Assembly: GCA_903923915.1 (NCBI GenBank)
Contig: CAIXZI010000670.1
Span: forward strand, 1-5,384
DNA length: 5,384 bases
Direction of reading: 5' to 3'
Source: an uncultured Bacteroidota bacterium
GTDB taxonomy: Bacteria; Bacteroidota; Bacteroidia; B-17B0; Aurantibacillaceae
Shown: piece after piece, positions 1 through 5,384 of the stretch
Position numbering within the stretch: position 1 is the first letter of the stretch
Layout: each line of letters starts with the position of its first letter
The notes under the pieces: generated by a model
Database searches by the model: none
The model's input: only the letters and a program-made list of their open reading frames with translations
What the model was told of the DNA's origin: nothing
Program-made: the position numbers and the translations under genes

Positions 1-310
1 AGGGTTTACAGCGGCATCTGTTTGAATAAATGACTCTATTGGAAATACACCATGAGCAGGATCGTTTTCTAAAATATTAATATTGCGACCTTTTGCAGAA
101 ATAATACCTGCAGTAATGGTAGAATTTAAGTTAAACGGATTACCACTAGCCAAGCACCATTCGCCTACTTTTACGTGATCAGAATTGCCGTAAGGTAAAA
201 AAGGTAAATCTTATTCTTTGATTTTTAAAAGAGCTAAGTCAGTCTGAGGGTCAGTGCCCACAAGCTCTGCGGTGTATGTGCGCTTATCATTTAAGATAAC
301 TTCTATTTTA
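1..310 (-). pseudogene. Second, interrupted partial copy of the HtrA protease domain
   Basis: Read on the minus strand, 310 to 1 encodes the protease segment from EVILNDKR through the catalytic Asp region (TDLALLKIKE), the LASGNPF strand and [10 protein letters not shown], ending at the window edge just before the expected GNSGG serine motif. It matches 622-931 at a constant offset of 621 bp (207 codons) with no indels. One Lys codon has become TAA at 211-213; beyond it the same frame stays open for 70 codons to position 1. Only two other residues differ (Asn to His, Ile to Ser). The catalytic His lies upstream of the duplicated part, so this piece alone could not be a protease. It could be a true intragenic duplication, or an allele/paralogue of htrA joined here by the assembler. 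Confidence 0.75.
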
Positions 311-1314
311 GTTATAACATCACCAAGGGTAATGCCTGCTTGTTCGGCAGAACCGTTTTCAGTTAAGCCATTAACATAAACACCTTTTAAATCTTTAAGC
401 GATTTTTCTTCGGCAAGTTTTGAATCGATATCACGGATGCTAACGCCAATAAAAGCGCGTTGCACAGTACCAAACTCTGCTAAATCTGCCACTACTTTTT
501 TTACAATGTTTACCGGAATGGCAAATGAATAACCAATGTAAGCACCATTTTGACTGGCTATAGCAGAGTTAATACCAATTAAATCTCCGTTAGTGCTAAC
601 AAGCGCACCACCACTGTTACCAGGGTTTACAGCGGCATCTGTTTGAATAAATGACTCTATTGGAAATACACCATGAGCAGGATCGTTTTCTAAAATATTA
701 ATATTGCGACCTTTTGCAGAGATAATACCCGCGGTAATTGTAGAGTTTAAATTAAACGGATTACCAATAGCCAAGCACCATTCACCAACTTTTACATTGT
801 CAGAATTTCCATAAGGTAAAAATGGCAAATCTTTTTCTTTAATTTTTAAAAGCGCTAAATCTGTCTGAGGATCCGTACCAACAAGCTCTGCAGTATAAGT
901 ACGCTTATCGTTTAAGATAACTTCTATTTTATCTGCACCTGCAACTACGTGATTATTAGTTACTATATACCCATCTTTAGCAATAATAACACCCGAGCCA
1001 CTACCTTGCTGAATGCGCTGTTGGGGCTGTTGGTTACCATAGAAAAATTGATGAAAGGGATCGTAATTTAATTGATCTTGTGTTTGAGTTTGTGTTGTTA
1101 CGTGCACAACCGTATTTACTGAAGCCTCTGCAGCATTAACAAAATCAGGGGCTGTAGAAGAAAATGCATTTGAGGAAGATGTAAATTTTACTGGTGCTGT
1201 GTATGTTATTTGATGCTCTGCAAAGTTTTGCTCTTTAAAAAACTTTTGCTGAATGTAAAGTGCTGAGCCTCCACCTATGGAAGCGATTAGCAGGGTTGAC
1301 AATAGTTTTTTCAT
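211..1314 (-). CDS. HtrA/DegP-family periplasmic serine protease, chimeric C-terminus
   Basis: Envelope protease/chaperone that degrades misfolded exported proteins. The ATG at 1312-1314 opens a 367-residue frame. Residues 1-22 form a basic-then-hydrophobic signal peptide or anchor. A Q/N-rich linker follows (about 75-103). The trypsin-like domain (about 104-270) has all three catalytic residues: His122 in TNNHVV, Asp152 in TDLALLK and Ser234 in PGNSGG. A PDZ domain begins near residue 285 (RAFIGVSI) but stops at about 336 (GDVITKI), roughly halfway. Residues 338-367 then repeat residues 131-160 of the protease domain exactly, and a TAA at 211-213 ends the frame. Family members usually have about 450-500 residues with one or two complete PDZ domains, so the natural C-terminus is missing. 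No Shine-Dalgarno motif precedes the start, as is usual in Bacteroidota. The family assignment is secure; whether this exact C-terminus exists in a cell is doubtful. Confidence 0.9.
   Translation of the reverse strand: MKKLLSTLLIASIGGGSALYIQQKFFKEQNFAEHQITYTAPVKFTSSSNAFSSTAPDFVNAAEASVNTVVHVTTQTQTQDQLNYDPFHQFFYGNQQPQQRIQQGSGSGVIIAKDGYIVTNNHVVAGADKIEVILNDKRTYTAELVGTDPQTDLALLKIKEKDLPFLPYGNSDNVKVGEWCLAIGNPFNLNSTITAGIISAKGRNINILENDPAHGVFPIESFIQTDAAVNPGNSGGALVSTNGDLIGINSAIASQNGAYIGYSFAIPVNIVKKVVADLAEFGTVQRAFIGVSIRDIDSKLAEEKSLKDLKGVYVNGLTENGSAEQAGITLGDVITKIEVILNDKRTYTAELVGTDPQTDLALLKIKE
622..931 (-). repeat. Direct repeat partner of 1-310 inside the intact protease domain
   Basis: This segment of htrA (residues about 131-231) is duplicated at 1-310. 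Positions 622-720 equal 1-99 with no difference. Positions 721-931 differ from 100-310 at about 30 of 211 sites, all substitutions. The final 21 bases of the pair (911-931 and 290-310) are again identical, and matching ends sharply at 931/310, where copy two continues into the PDZ domain and copy one into the upstream protease region (VVAGADKI). No target-site duplications, terminal inverted repeats or transposase remnants flank either copy. Confidence 0.9.
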
Positions 1315-1399
1315 GTGTTATTTTTTTGAATTTTTCGAGATAACGCAAATTGAATGCCAAAATTTTATGCTTCATCTATGTTTTAACATTGCTTAACGA

Positions 1400-1434
1400 T
1401 TTGCTTCTTTAAAACAAATAATTATCTAAATTTA
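1400..1434 (+). promoter_or_regulatory. Possible Bacteroidota-type promoter for the plus-strand gene
   Basis: TTTG at 1400-1403 and TAAATTTA at 1427-1434 resemble the -33 (TTTG) and -7 (TAnnTTTG) elements described for Bacteroidota, the latter with one mismatch. The spacer is 23 bp, at the long end for this promoter type. The -7-like box ends 15 bp before the TTG start. In such AT-rich DNA this could arise by chance; it gains some support from the near-identical layout at 4145-4179. Confidence 0.3.
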
Positions 1435-1449
1435 CTAAAAATTTCTACG

Positions 1450-2118
1450 TTGTATTTTAAAGAAAAGTTACAAATTTTTGTCTTTGGATTGTCAGTTGGA
1501 CTTTTGGCTGGCTGCTTGTTTTTTATTTTTAAGTTAGATTCTTATGTCAGAAAATTTGACATGTCGGTTATAACTCAAAGACAAAATGTTAGCGAGCAAA
1601 TGGTAAGTCCGGTAAAAGAAAATAGCGAAACAAAAACAAAGGAAAAAAACACGAATTCGTTAAATAATCAGGAAAATAGTAAGGTAAATAAAAATCAATC
1701 GCTTATTTCTTTTAACGATGTAACTGATTCTGCCTATATAAATAGCGATAATTATCAAGTGTTGAAGGAAGAATTAATTAGTGTGAAAAATATTTATGTT
1801 AAAACAATTACTCCAATTGAAAAAACACATAGTACAGATTCTTTAGCGGCTTCTCTGGCCGGAGTTACTAATCCTTCTTCCGAAGAATTTTTTATGATTG
1901 AGTTTTGGAAAACTCCTTTAAACTCAAAAGGATATAAAATGACAAGAAGCAGATTGTTGATATATGGTTTCCCTGAAAAAACAGATTTAGCGTTGATAAA
2001 GAAAAACGATAATTATTATTTAAGAAATAATAAAATGGTTTACCGTTTAAATTATTCATCAGAGTTTAAACCACTTGAACGCAGCCCTGAAAGTGACGTT
2101 GCCGGAATGTTTAACTAG
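1450..2118 (+). CDS. Hypothetical N-terminally anchored envelope protein
   Basis: I do not recognise this 222-residue protein. The frame starts at TTG (1450-1452). No ATG or GTG lies between the upstream in-frame TAA (1384-1386) and this TTG, and the first ATG (codon 38) would remove the membrane segment, so TTG is the best start. Residues 1-7 are basic, and residues 8-28 form one hydrophobic helix containing LAGC (19-22), which matches a lipobox. Cys22 is followed by more hydrophobic residues (LFFIF), however, which fits an uncleaved inner-membrane anchor better than a lipoprotein. Residues about 41-86 are a polar, low-complexity K/N/Q/E/S linker. The C-terminal region (about 100-215) looks globular, with mixed charged and aromatic segments (FFMIEFWKTPLNSKGYKM, LLIYGFPEKTDLALI, NYYLRNNKMVYRLNY). 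It has no catalytic motif I can name. It is divergent from htrA and convergent with the downstream gene, so probably transcribed alone. That it is a real gene is likely; its function is unknown. Confidence 0.75.
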   Translation: MYFKEKLQIFVFGLSVGLLAGCLFFIFKLDSYVRKFDMSVITQRQNVSEQMVSPVKENSETKTKEKNTNSLNNQENSKVNKNQSLISFNDVTDSAYINSDNYQVLKEELISVKNIYVKTITPIEKTHSTDSLAASLAGVTNPSSEEFFMIEFWKTPLNSKGYKMTRSRLLIYGFPEKTDLALIKKNDNYYLRNNKMVYRLNYSSEFKPLERSPESDVAGMFN

Positions 2119-2121
2119 TTA
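2112..2121. other. Ten-base palindrome holding both convergent stop codons
   Basis: TAACTAGTTA reads the same on both strands. Its TAG (2116-2118) ends the plus-strand gene and its last three bases (2119-2121, TAA on the minus strand) end the T9SS gene. No base separates the two coding regions, so any terminator for either gene must lie inside the other's coding sequence. I see no GC-rich hairpin with a T-run on either side. Confidence 0.6.
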
Positions 2122-2361
2122 CTGTTTGGTAATCTTCCTGATATCAGAAATATTATCTGTATACATAATTTCGACAAAATATACACCCTGCATTAACTCA
2201 TTTATGGTAAGAAGTAATTTATTTAAGCTGTTTGCAAAGGAAAACTCTTTTACTTTATGGCCGATTATATCATAAATGGTTACTTTTTTAATAGTGTTAG
2301 GTGCTGTTATTTGCACATCATCTAGGAAAGGATTAGGATAGATTGTAATTTGATTAAAACT
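2119..2361 (-). other. T9SS type A C-terminal sorting domain (coding sub-region)
   Basis: Residues about 590-669 of the secreted protein. The order IYPNPF, then a VTIYDIIGHKV strand, then GVYFVEI, then a basic end (RKITKQ) is the standard layout of the Bacteroidota Por-secretion tail. Its presence implies that the host encodes a type IX secretion system elsewhere; none of that machinery is in this window. Confidence 0.9.
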
Positions 2362-4128
2362 AGATAATGGGTTGATCTCGGTTGTAGGACACAAATCAAC
2401 AGTAACATCGTGCGAAGCATTATTTGAACAATTATTTCCATCCGTGTAAATATATGTAAGCGTATATGTGCCAATTCCTGCTGAAGAAGGATTAAATATT
2501 TGTCCCGAAACACCGGTGCCACTATACACTCCACCACTTGGCACTCCTCCTGTTATATTTTGACTATTGGAAGTTGAACAAACTGTGTCAGCAAATCCTA
2601 ATGTGCTGAAGGTTACTGCAGGTAAGGGATTTACGATAAGATTTATAGTGCTATTATTTACTGCGCAAGTTCCTGTAGAAGCTGTTAATGTATAAGTTAT
2701 ATTTGAAGTAGGCGTTATTGTTATAGAAGATGAAATAATTCCTCCTGGCGACCAAGTAAACGAATCAGCACCACTTGCTGTAAGTGTTGTCGTATTTCCA
2801 CTGCAAATATTTATACTACCCGAAATAGTAGTTAGTTTAACAATCCAATAATCGTATTGAGCAAAAAATGAAGTTATATCACCATCGTTTGAGTTTGAAG
2901 CACCCGCTACCACCAAGCCTCCATCTTTTGTTAATTGAATGGCATTTCCATAATCACTACTAGAGCCGCCCAAAGTTTTTTGCCATTGTATTATTCCGTT
3001 GGCTGATAGATATACTGCCCAATAATCGCCCACGCCACCATGATTTCCGCTTACATCATGATTGTTAGAATAACTAACTCCCGTTACAATATAATTTCCG
3101 TTAGCAAGTTGATGTATGGCGTTTGCTTGATCGTTGCTGGTGCCACCATAGTTTTTTTGCCATTGTATGTTTCCAACAGAATCTAATTTTACAAGCCAAT
3201 AATCTGTACCTCCATAATTATTACTTACATCTCCATTATTTGATGTGGTAAATCCGGCTATTATATAACCTTTATCGCTTGTTTGTATTATATCATTGGC
3301 ATTATCTTTTGCAGAGCCACCAAGTGATTTTTGCCATTGCAATATGCCAAGCGAATCAATTTTTATAACCCAATAATCGTTGGCATTTAAAGATCCGTGA
3401 TGTCCTGTAACATCGCCACTGTTTGATTGTGAATATCCGGCAACAACATAGCCTCCATCAGTTGTGGTGGCAATCGAGTAGGGGGTGTCGTCACCTAAAC
3501 CTCCATATAATTTTTGCCATTTTACATTTCCGGCTGTATCTAATTTTACAACCCAATAATCAAAATCATGATCTCCTAAGGTATCTCCATTAGAAGACGA
3601 CCAGCCGGCAACAATATAATTTCCATTTGATGTTTCTTTAATTGATTGAGCGCCATCTTCGCCTAAGCCACCAAATGTTTTTTGCCATATAATATTTCCA
3701 AGTGTATCTAATTTAACAACCCAATAATCAGAAGCCCCACCGTGATAAACAGTAATATCTCCATCTGTAGAGTTTGTAAATCCGGCTACAAGATATTTTT
3801 TGTCACTTGTTTCGATTACAGAATAGGCAATATCTTTACCTGTGCCGCCTAATGACTTTTGCCATTGCAAATTGCCGCAGGCATCTATTTTAGTTAGCCA
3901 AAAATCCTCGGGTTTAGTGTTTGAATAATGATGCCCTGTTACTTCTCCATCCATTGATGTAGAAGAGCCTGCAATGATGTATCCTCCATCATGCGTTGGT
4001 TGAATGGCATTAGCTTGGTCATCGCCAGTTCCTCCGTAATTGCTTTGCCATTGTATAAGTGAAGTTTGAGCAATACTTAATTCGTGAAGGATAAAAAGAA
4101 ATAATACGATAAATAAATATTTTTTCAT
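2119..4128 (-). CDS. Secreted seven-repeat (propeller-like) protein with T9SS C-terminal sorting domain
   Basis: The ATG at 4126-4128 starts a 669-residue protein. Residues 1-20 are a Sec signal peptide (MKKYLFIVLF, then a hydrophobic run ending LSIA before QTS). Residues about 24-436 hold seven repeats of 56-62 residues, each opening with WQ(K/S)xxGG (Trp27, 89, 148, 204, 265, 323, 382), then a (D/N)xxxAI/SI-type turn, GGY(I/V)(I/V)AG, an S/N/G/D-rich loop, and (D)YWxVKLD (Trp77, 136, 192, 253, 311, 370, 428). Seven units suggest a closed seven-bladed beta-propeller. Residues about 437-501 and 503-580 look like Ig/PKD-type modules, with cysteines at 442, 488, 517, 567 and 580. Residues about 590-669 are a type A T9SS sorting domain with the IYPNP motif (596-600), VTIYDIIGHKV and QGVYFVEI. 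By family knowledge this tail directs passage through the T9SS outer-membrane translocon and is then removed. Ligand or enzymatic role cannot be told; adhesion or surface binding is a guess. It lies 38 bp downstream of alr on the same strand, but may have its own promoter. Confidence 0.92.
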   Translation of the reverse strand: MKKYLFIVLFLFILHELSIAQTSLIQWQSNYGGTGDDQANAIQPTHDGGYIIAGSSTSMDGEVTGHHYSNTKPEDFWLTKIDACGNLQWQKSLGGTGKDIAYSVIETSDKKYLVAGFTNSTDGDITVYHGGASDYWVVKLDTLGNIIWQKTFGGLGEDGAQSIKETSNGNYIVAGWSSSNGDTLGDHDFDYWVVKLDTAGNVKWQKLYGGLGDDTPYSIATTTDGGYVVAGYSQSNSGDVTGHHGSLNANDYWVIKIDSLGILQWQKSLGGSAKDNANDIIQTSDKGYIIAGFTTSNNGDVSNNYGGTDYWLVKLDSVGNIQWQKNYGGTSNDQANAIHQLANGNYIVTGVSYSNNHDVSGNHGGVGDYWAVYLSANGIIQWQKTLGGSSSDYGNAIQLTKDGGLVVAGASNSNDGDITSFFAQYDYWIVKLTTISGSINICSGNTTTLTASGADSFTWSPGGIISSSITITPTSNITYTLTASTGTCAVNNSTINLIVNPLPAVTFSTLGFADTVCSTSNSQNITGGVPSGGVYSGTGVSGQIFNPSSAGIGTYTLTYIYTDGNNCSNNASHDVTVDLCPTTEINPLSSFNQITIYPNPFLDDVQITAPNTIKKVTIYDIIGHKVKEFSFANSLNKLLLTINELMQGVYFVEIMYTDNISDIRKITKQ
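2821..4059 (-). repeat. Seven tandem ~60-codon coding repeats
   Basis: Within the T9SS protein, seven in-frame units of about 170-185 bp recur. On the plus strand they are easiest to see as repeated TTTTTGCCATTGTA-like and CCAATAATC-like words, the complements of the WQK and DYW codons. Trp-to-Trp spacings in the protein are 62, 59, 56, 61, 58 and 59 residues. The units are clearly diverged at DNA level, so this is an old protein repeat and not a recent satellite expansion. Confidence 0.85.
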
Positions 4129-4144
4129 AGAATGTAGGTTATAC

Positions 4145-4179
4145 CAAATTTACAAAAAAAATAAACCTACTCTTGCAAA
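4145..4179 (-). promoter_or_regulatory. Probable Bacteroidota-type promoter for the T9SS gene
   Basis: On the minus strand, TAAATTTG (complement of 4145-4152) matches the TAnnTTTG -7 box exactly. A TTTG (complement of 4176-4179) sits 23 bp further upstream, inside the last codons of alr. The box ends 16 bp before the ATG, implying a very short leader. If real, the T9SS gene is not solely dependent on read-through from murF-alr. The consensus match is good, but such words are frequent in AT-rich DNA. Confidence 0.4.
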
Positions 4180-5366
4180 TAAATACGCTTTACACGTGCA
4201 GAAACGGAAGTCAATATTTCATAAGAAATAGTGCCAAGTATATTCGCTAAACTTTGCAATGTTTCGGCTGAGTTAAACACTATAACTTCATCTCCTTCTT
4301 GCGCATTAATATCGGTTATATCAATCATACACATATCCATGCATACATTGCCAACAATAGGGGCTGGCCTGTTTTTTATATATAAATGTCCAACCCCATT
4401 ACTGAGTTTACGATTTAACCCATCTGCATAACCAATGGGCACAACGGCAATGGTAGTTGGTTTTGTAATTTTTCCTTTACGACTATAACCAACGGTTTCG
4501 CCGACTTCAATTTTTCTTATTTGAGAGATGGTGGTTTTTAAAGAGCTTACATTTAGTAAATGTTTTTGTTCCTCATTATTTACACCAACTCCGTATAAGC
4601 CAATTCCTAAACGTACCATGTTAAAATGCGCTTCCGGAAAACGACTAATGCCGCCCGAATTACAAATATGTCGTAGAGTAGGGTATGAGAGCGTTTGCAT
4701 AATTTGAGCGCTCAATTTATCAAATAAATTTATTTGCAGATGCGTAAAATCATCAAGTGTTGCATCATCACTTGCAGCAAGGTGCGAGAAAATACTTTTT
4801 ACTTGTAAGAAAGAATATTGCTTTAGTTTTTCGATAAGAGAAGTTATGTCTTTCTCTTCAAAACCTAAACGATGCATGCCGGTATCTAATTTTATATGAA
4901 TAGGAAATGTTACTTGTTTATTATTTACGGAAACATAATTAGCAAATTGTTCCAATAGAGAAAATGAAAATATCTCGGGTTCTAAATTGTATTGCAGCAT
5001 TTGCTCAAAACTCTGCAACTCAGGATTCATAACCATGATGGGTGTAATGATGCCGTTTTTACGAAGTTCAACTCCTTCATCGGCGTAAGCCACCGCAAAA
5101 TAATTCACACGCGTGTGCTGCAATGCATTGGCAATTTCAAAACTACCACTACCGTAAGAAAATGCTTTAACCATAGGCATAATGCCTACACCTGGTTGCA
5201 ATTTACTTCTGTAATAATTTAGGTTGTGGACTAAATTATTTAAGTTTATTTCTAAAACAGTATCGTGGCTTTTTTGTTGAAGTAATTTATGTATGCGCTC
5301 AAAACTAAAGCTGCGCGCGCCTTTTATGAGTATAACTGCATCTTTAAAAGAAATTTTTTCTTGTTT
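4167..5366 (-). CDS. alr: Alanine racemase half of a MurF-Alr fusion, 5' part outside the window
   Basis: PLP-dependent interconversion of L- and D-alanine, supplying D-Ala for peptidoglycan. The racemase frame is open from 5366 down to a TAG at 4167-4169. The PLP-binding Lys is in MVKAFSYGSG (codon 5166-5168), the second catalytic base is the Tyr of VGYSRKG (codon 4485-4487), and the family motifs PIGYADG and GNVCMDMCMID are present. Residues upstream of that Lys (VLEINLNNLVHNLNYYRSKL) are the expected first strand and helix of Alr, so a start at the TTG of 5199-5201 would cut into the fold. Further upstream, DAVILIKGARSFSFERI (about 5292-5342) matches the C-terminal end of MurF ligases. In Bacteroidota the two enzymes are commonly one polypeptide of about 800 residues (D-Ala-D-Ala ligation to UDP-MurNAc-tripeptide plus alanine racemase). 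No suitable start codon lies between the MurF tail and Alr, supporting a fusion. Upstream of 5367 this frame is blocked by stops, probably because of a frameshift. Confidence 0.92.
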   Translation of the reverse strand, partial: KQEKISFKDAVILIKGARSFSFERIHKLLQQKSHDTVLEINLNNLVHNLNYYRSKLQPGVGIMPMVKAFSYGSGSFEIANALQHTRVNYFAVAYADEGVELRKNGIITPIMVMNPELQSFEQMLQYNLEPEIFSFSLLEQFANYVSVNNKQVTFPIHIKLDTGMHRLGFEEKDITSLIEKLKQYSFLQVKSIFSHLAASDDATLDDFTHLQINLFDKLSAQIMQTLSYPTLRHICNSGGISRFPEAHFNMVRLGIGLYGVGVNNEEQKHLLNVSSLKTTISQIRKIEVGETVGYSRKGKITKPTTIAVVPIGYADGLNRKLSNGVGHLYIKNRPAPIVGNVCMDMCMIDITDINAQEGDEVIVFNSAETLQSLANILGTISYEILTSVSARVKRIYLQE

Positions 5367-5384
5367 TTATTTATTTTAGCATTA
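5364..5384 (-). pseudogene. Frame-shifted upstream continuation of the MurF part
   Basis: In the alr frame, TAA codons occur at 5367-5369, 5376-5378 and 5382-5384. The neighbouring minus-strand frame is open here and reads NAKINK. Adding one A to the five-A run (minus strand; T-run 5364-5368) would join this to KQEKISFKDAVILIKG of the MurF tail. The simplest reading is a one-base homopolymer error or a genuine frameshift mutation near the window edge. Too little sequence remains to decide. Confidence 0.5.

Noticed and set aside
211..213. Recoding or programmed read-through of the TAA in htrA
   Set aside because: The aligned codon in the sister copy is an ordinary Lys. There is no selenocysteine-like or stimulatory structure, and the duplicated region is itself suspect.
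1..931. Insertion sequence or phage-mediated duplication of the htrA segment
   Set aside because: No terminal inverted repeats, transposase, integrase or target-site duplication is visible at the copy boundaries.
1315..1449. Promoter for htrA (TCAATTTG on the minus strand, complement of 1346-1353)
   Set aside because: It has one mismatch in the -7 box and no TTTG at a suitable distance upstream, so it is too weak to call.
2075..2537. Short open frames at 2075-2275 (plus) and 2322-2537 (minus)
   Set aside because: They overlap the well-supported T9SS gene in other frames and show no domain, signal or plausible composition.
2821..4059. CRISPR-like or satellite repeat array
   Set aside because: The repeats are in frame, about 180 bp, diverged, and follow a protein motif, so they are coding repeats.
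4129..4166. Intrinsic terminator after alr, suggested by the run of eight Ts on the minus strand (4154-4161)
   Set aside because: No stable hairpin precedes the T-run. The tract is better explained as the AT-rich spacer of the putative promoter.
5199..5201. TTG as the start of a stand-alone alanine racemase
   Set aside because: It falls inside the conserved first Alr helix (YYRSKLQPG), and MurF-like sequence continues upstream in the same frame, so it is an internal Leu codon.
4231..5222. Short plus-strand frames at 4231-4431 and 4992-5222
   Set aside because: They lie antisense to conserved alanine racemase sequence and look like shadows of its codon pattern.

Overview
The window reads as an AT-rich stretch of chromosome from a member of the Bacteroidota. 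Three things point there: a secreted protein with a C-terminal type IX secretion (T9SS) sorting domain, an alanine racemase fused behind a MurF-type ligase tail (an arrangement typical of this phylum), and start regions with no Shine-Dalgarno sequence but TAnnTTTG-like promoter boxes. The length of the window, and the sequence oddities at both of its ends, suggest a short metagenomic contig; this is inference.

Layout, left to right. Positions 1-1314 (minus strand) hold an HtrA/DegP-family serine protease. It starts normally (signal/anchor segment, complete protease domain, first half of a PDZ domain), then jumps in frame into a second, about 86-100% identical copy of part of its own protease domain. 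That copy carries a TAA stop at 211-213 and runs off the left edge. A 135-bp divergent intergenic region (1315-1449) follows. Positions 1450-2118 (plus strand) encode a small unrecognised membrane-anchored or lipid-anchored protein with a TTG start. Its stop codon directly abuts the stop of the convergent gene at 2119-4128 (minus strand), a 669-residue secreted protein with seven propeller-like repeats, Ig-like modules and a T9SS tail. Thirty-eight bases upstream of that gene on the same strand is the alanine racemase half of a MurF-Alr fusion (4167 to the right edge), with a probable frameshift in an A-run close to the edge.

The genes share a cell-envelope theme: periplasmic protein quality control (HtrA), peptidoglycan precursor synthesis (MurF-Alr), a T9SS-exported surface or secreted protein, and an envelope-anchored hypothetical. 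Nothing shows that they form one pathway. I found no RNA gene, CRISPR array, insertion sequence or convincing new biological system. The most notable signal is the chimeric, internally duplicated htrA, and the pattern of identity favours an assembly or strain-mixture artefact over a real double-protease protein.
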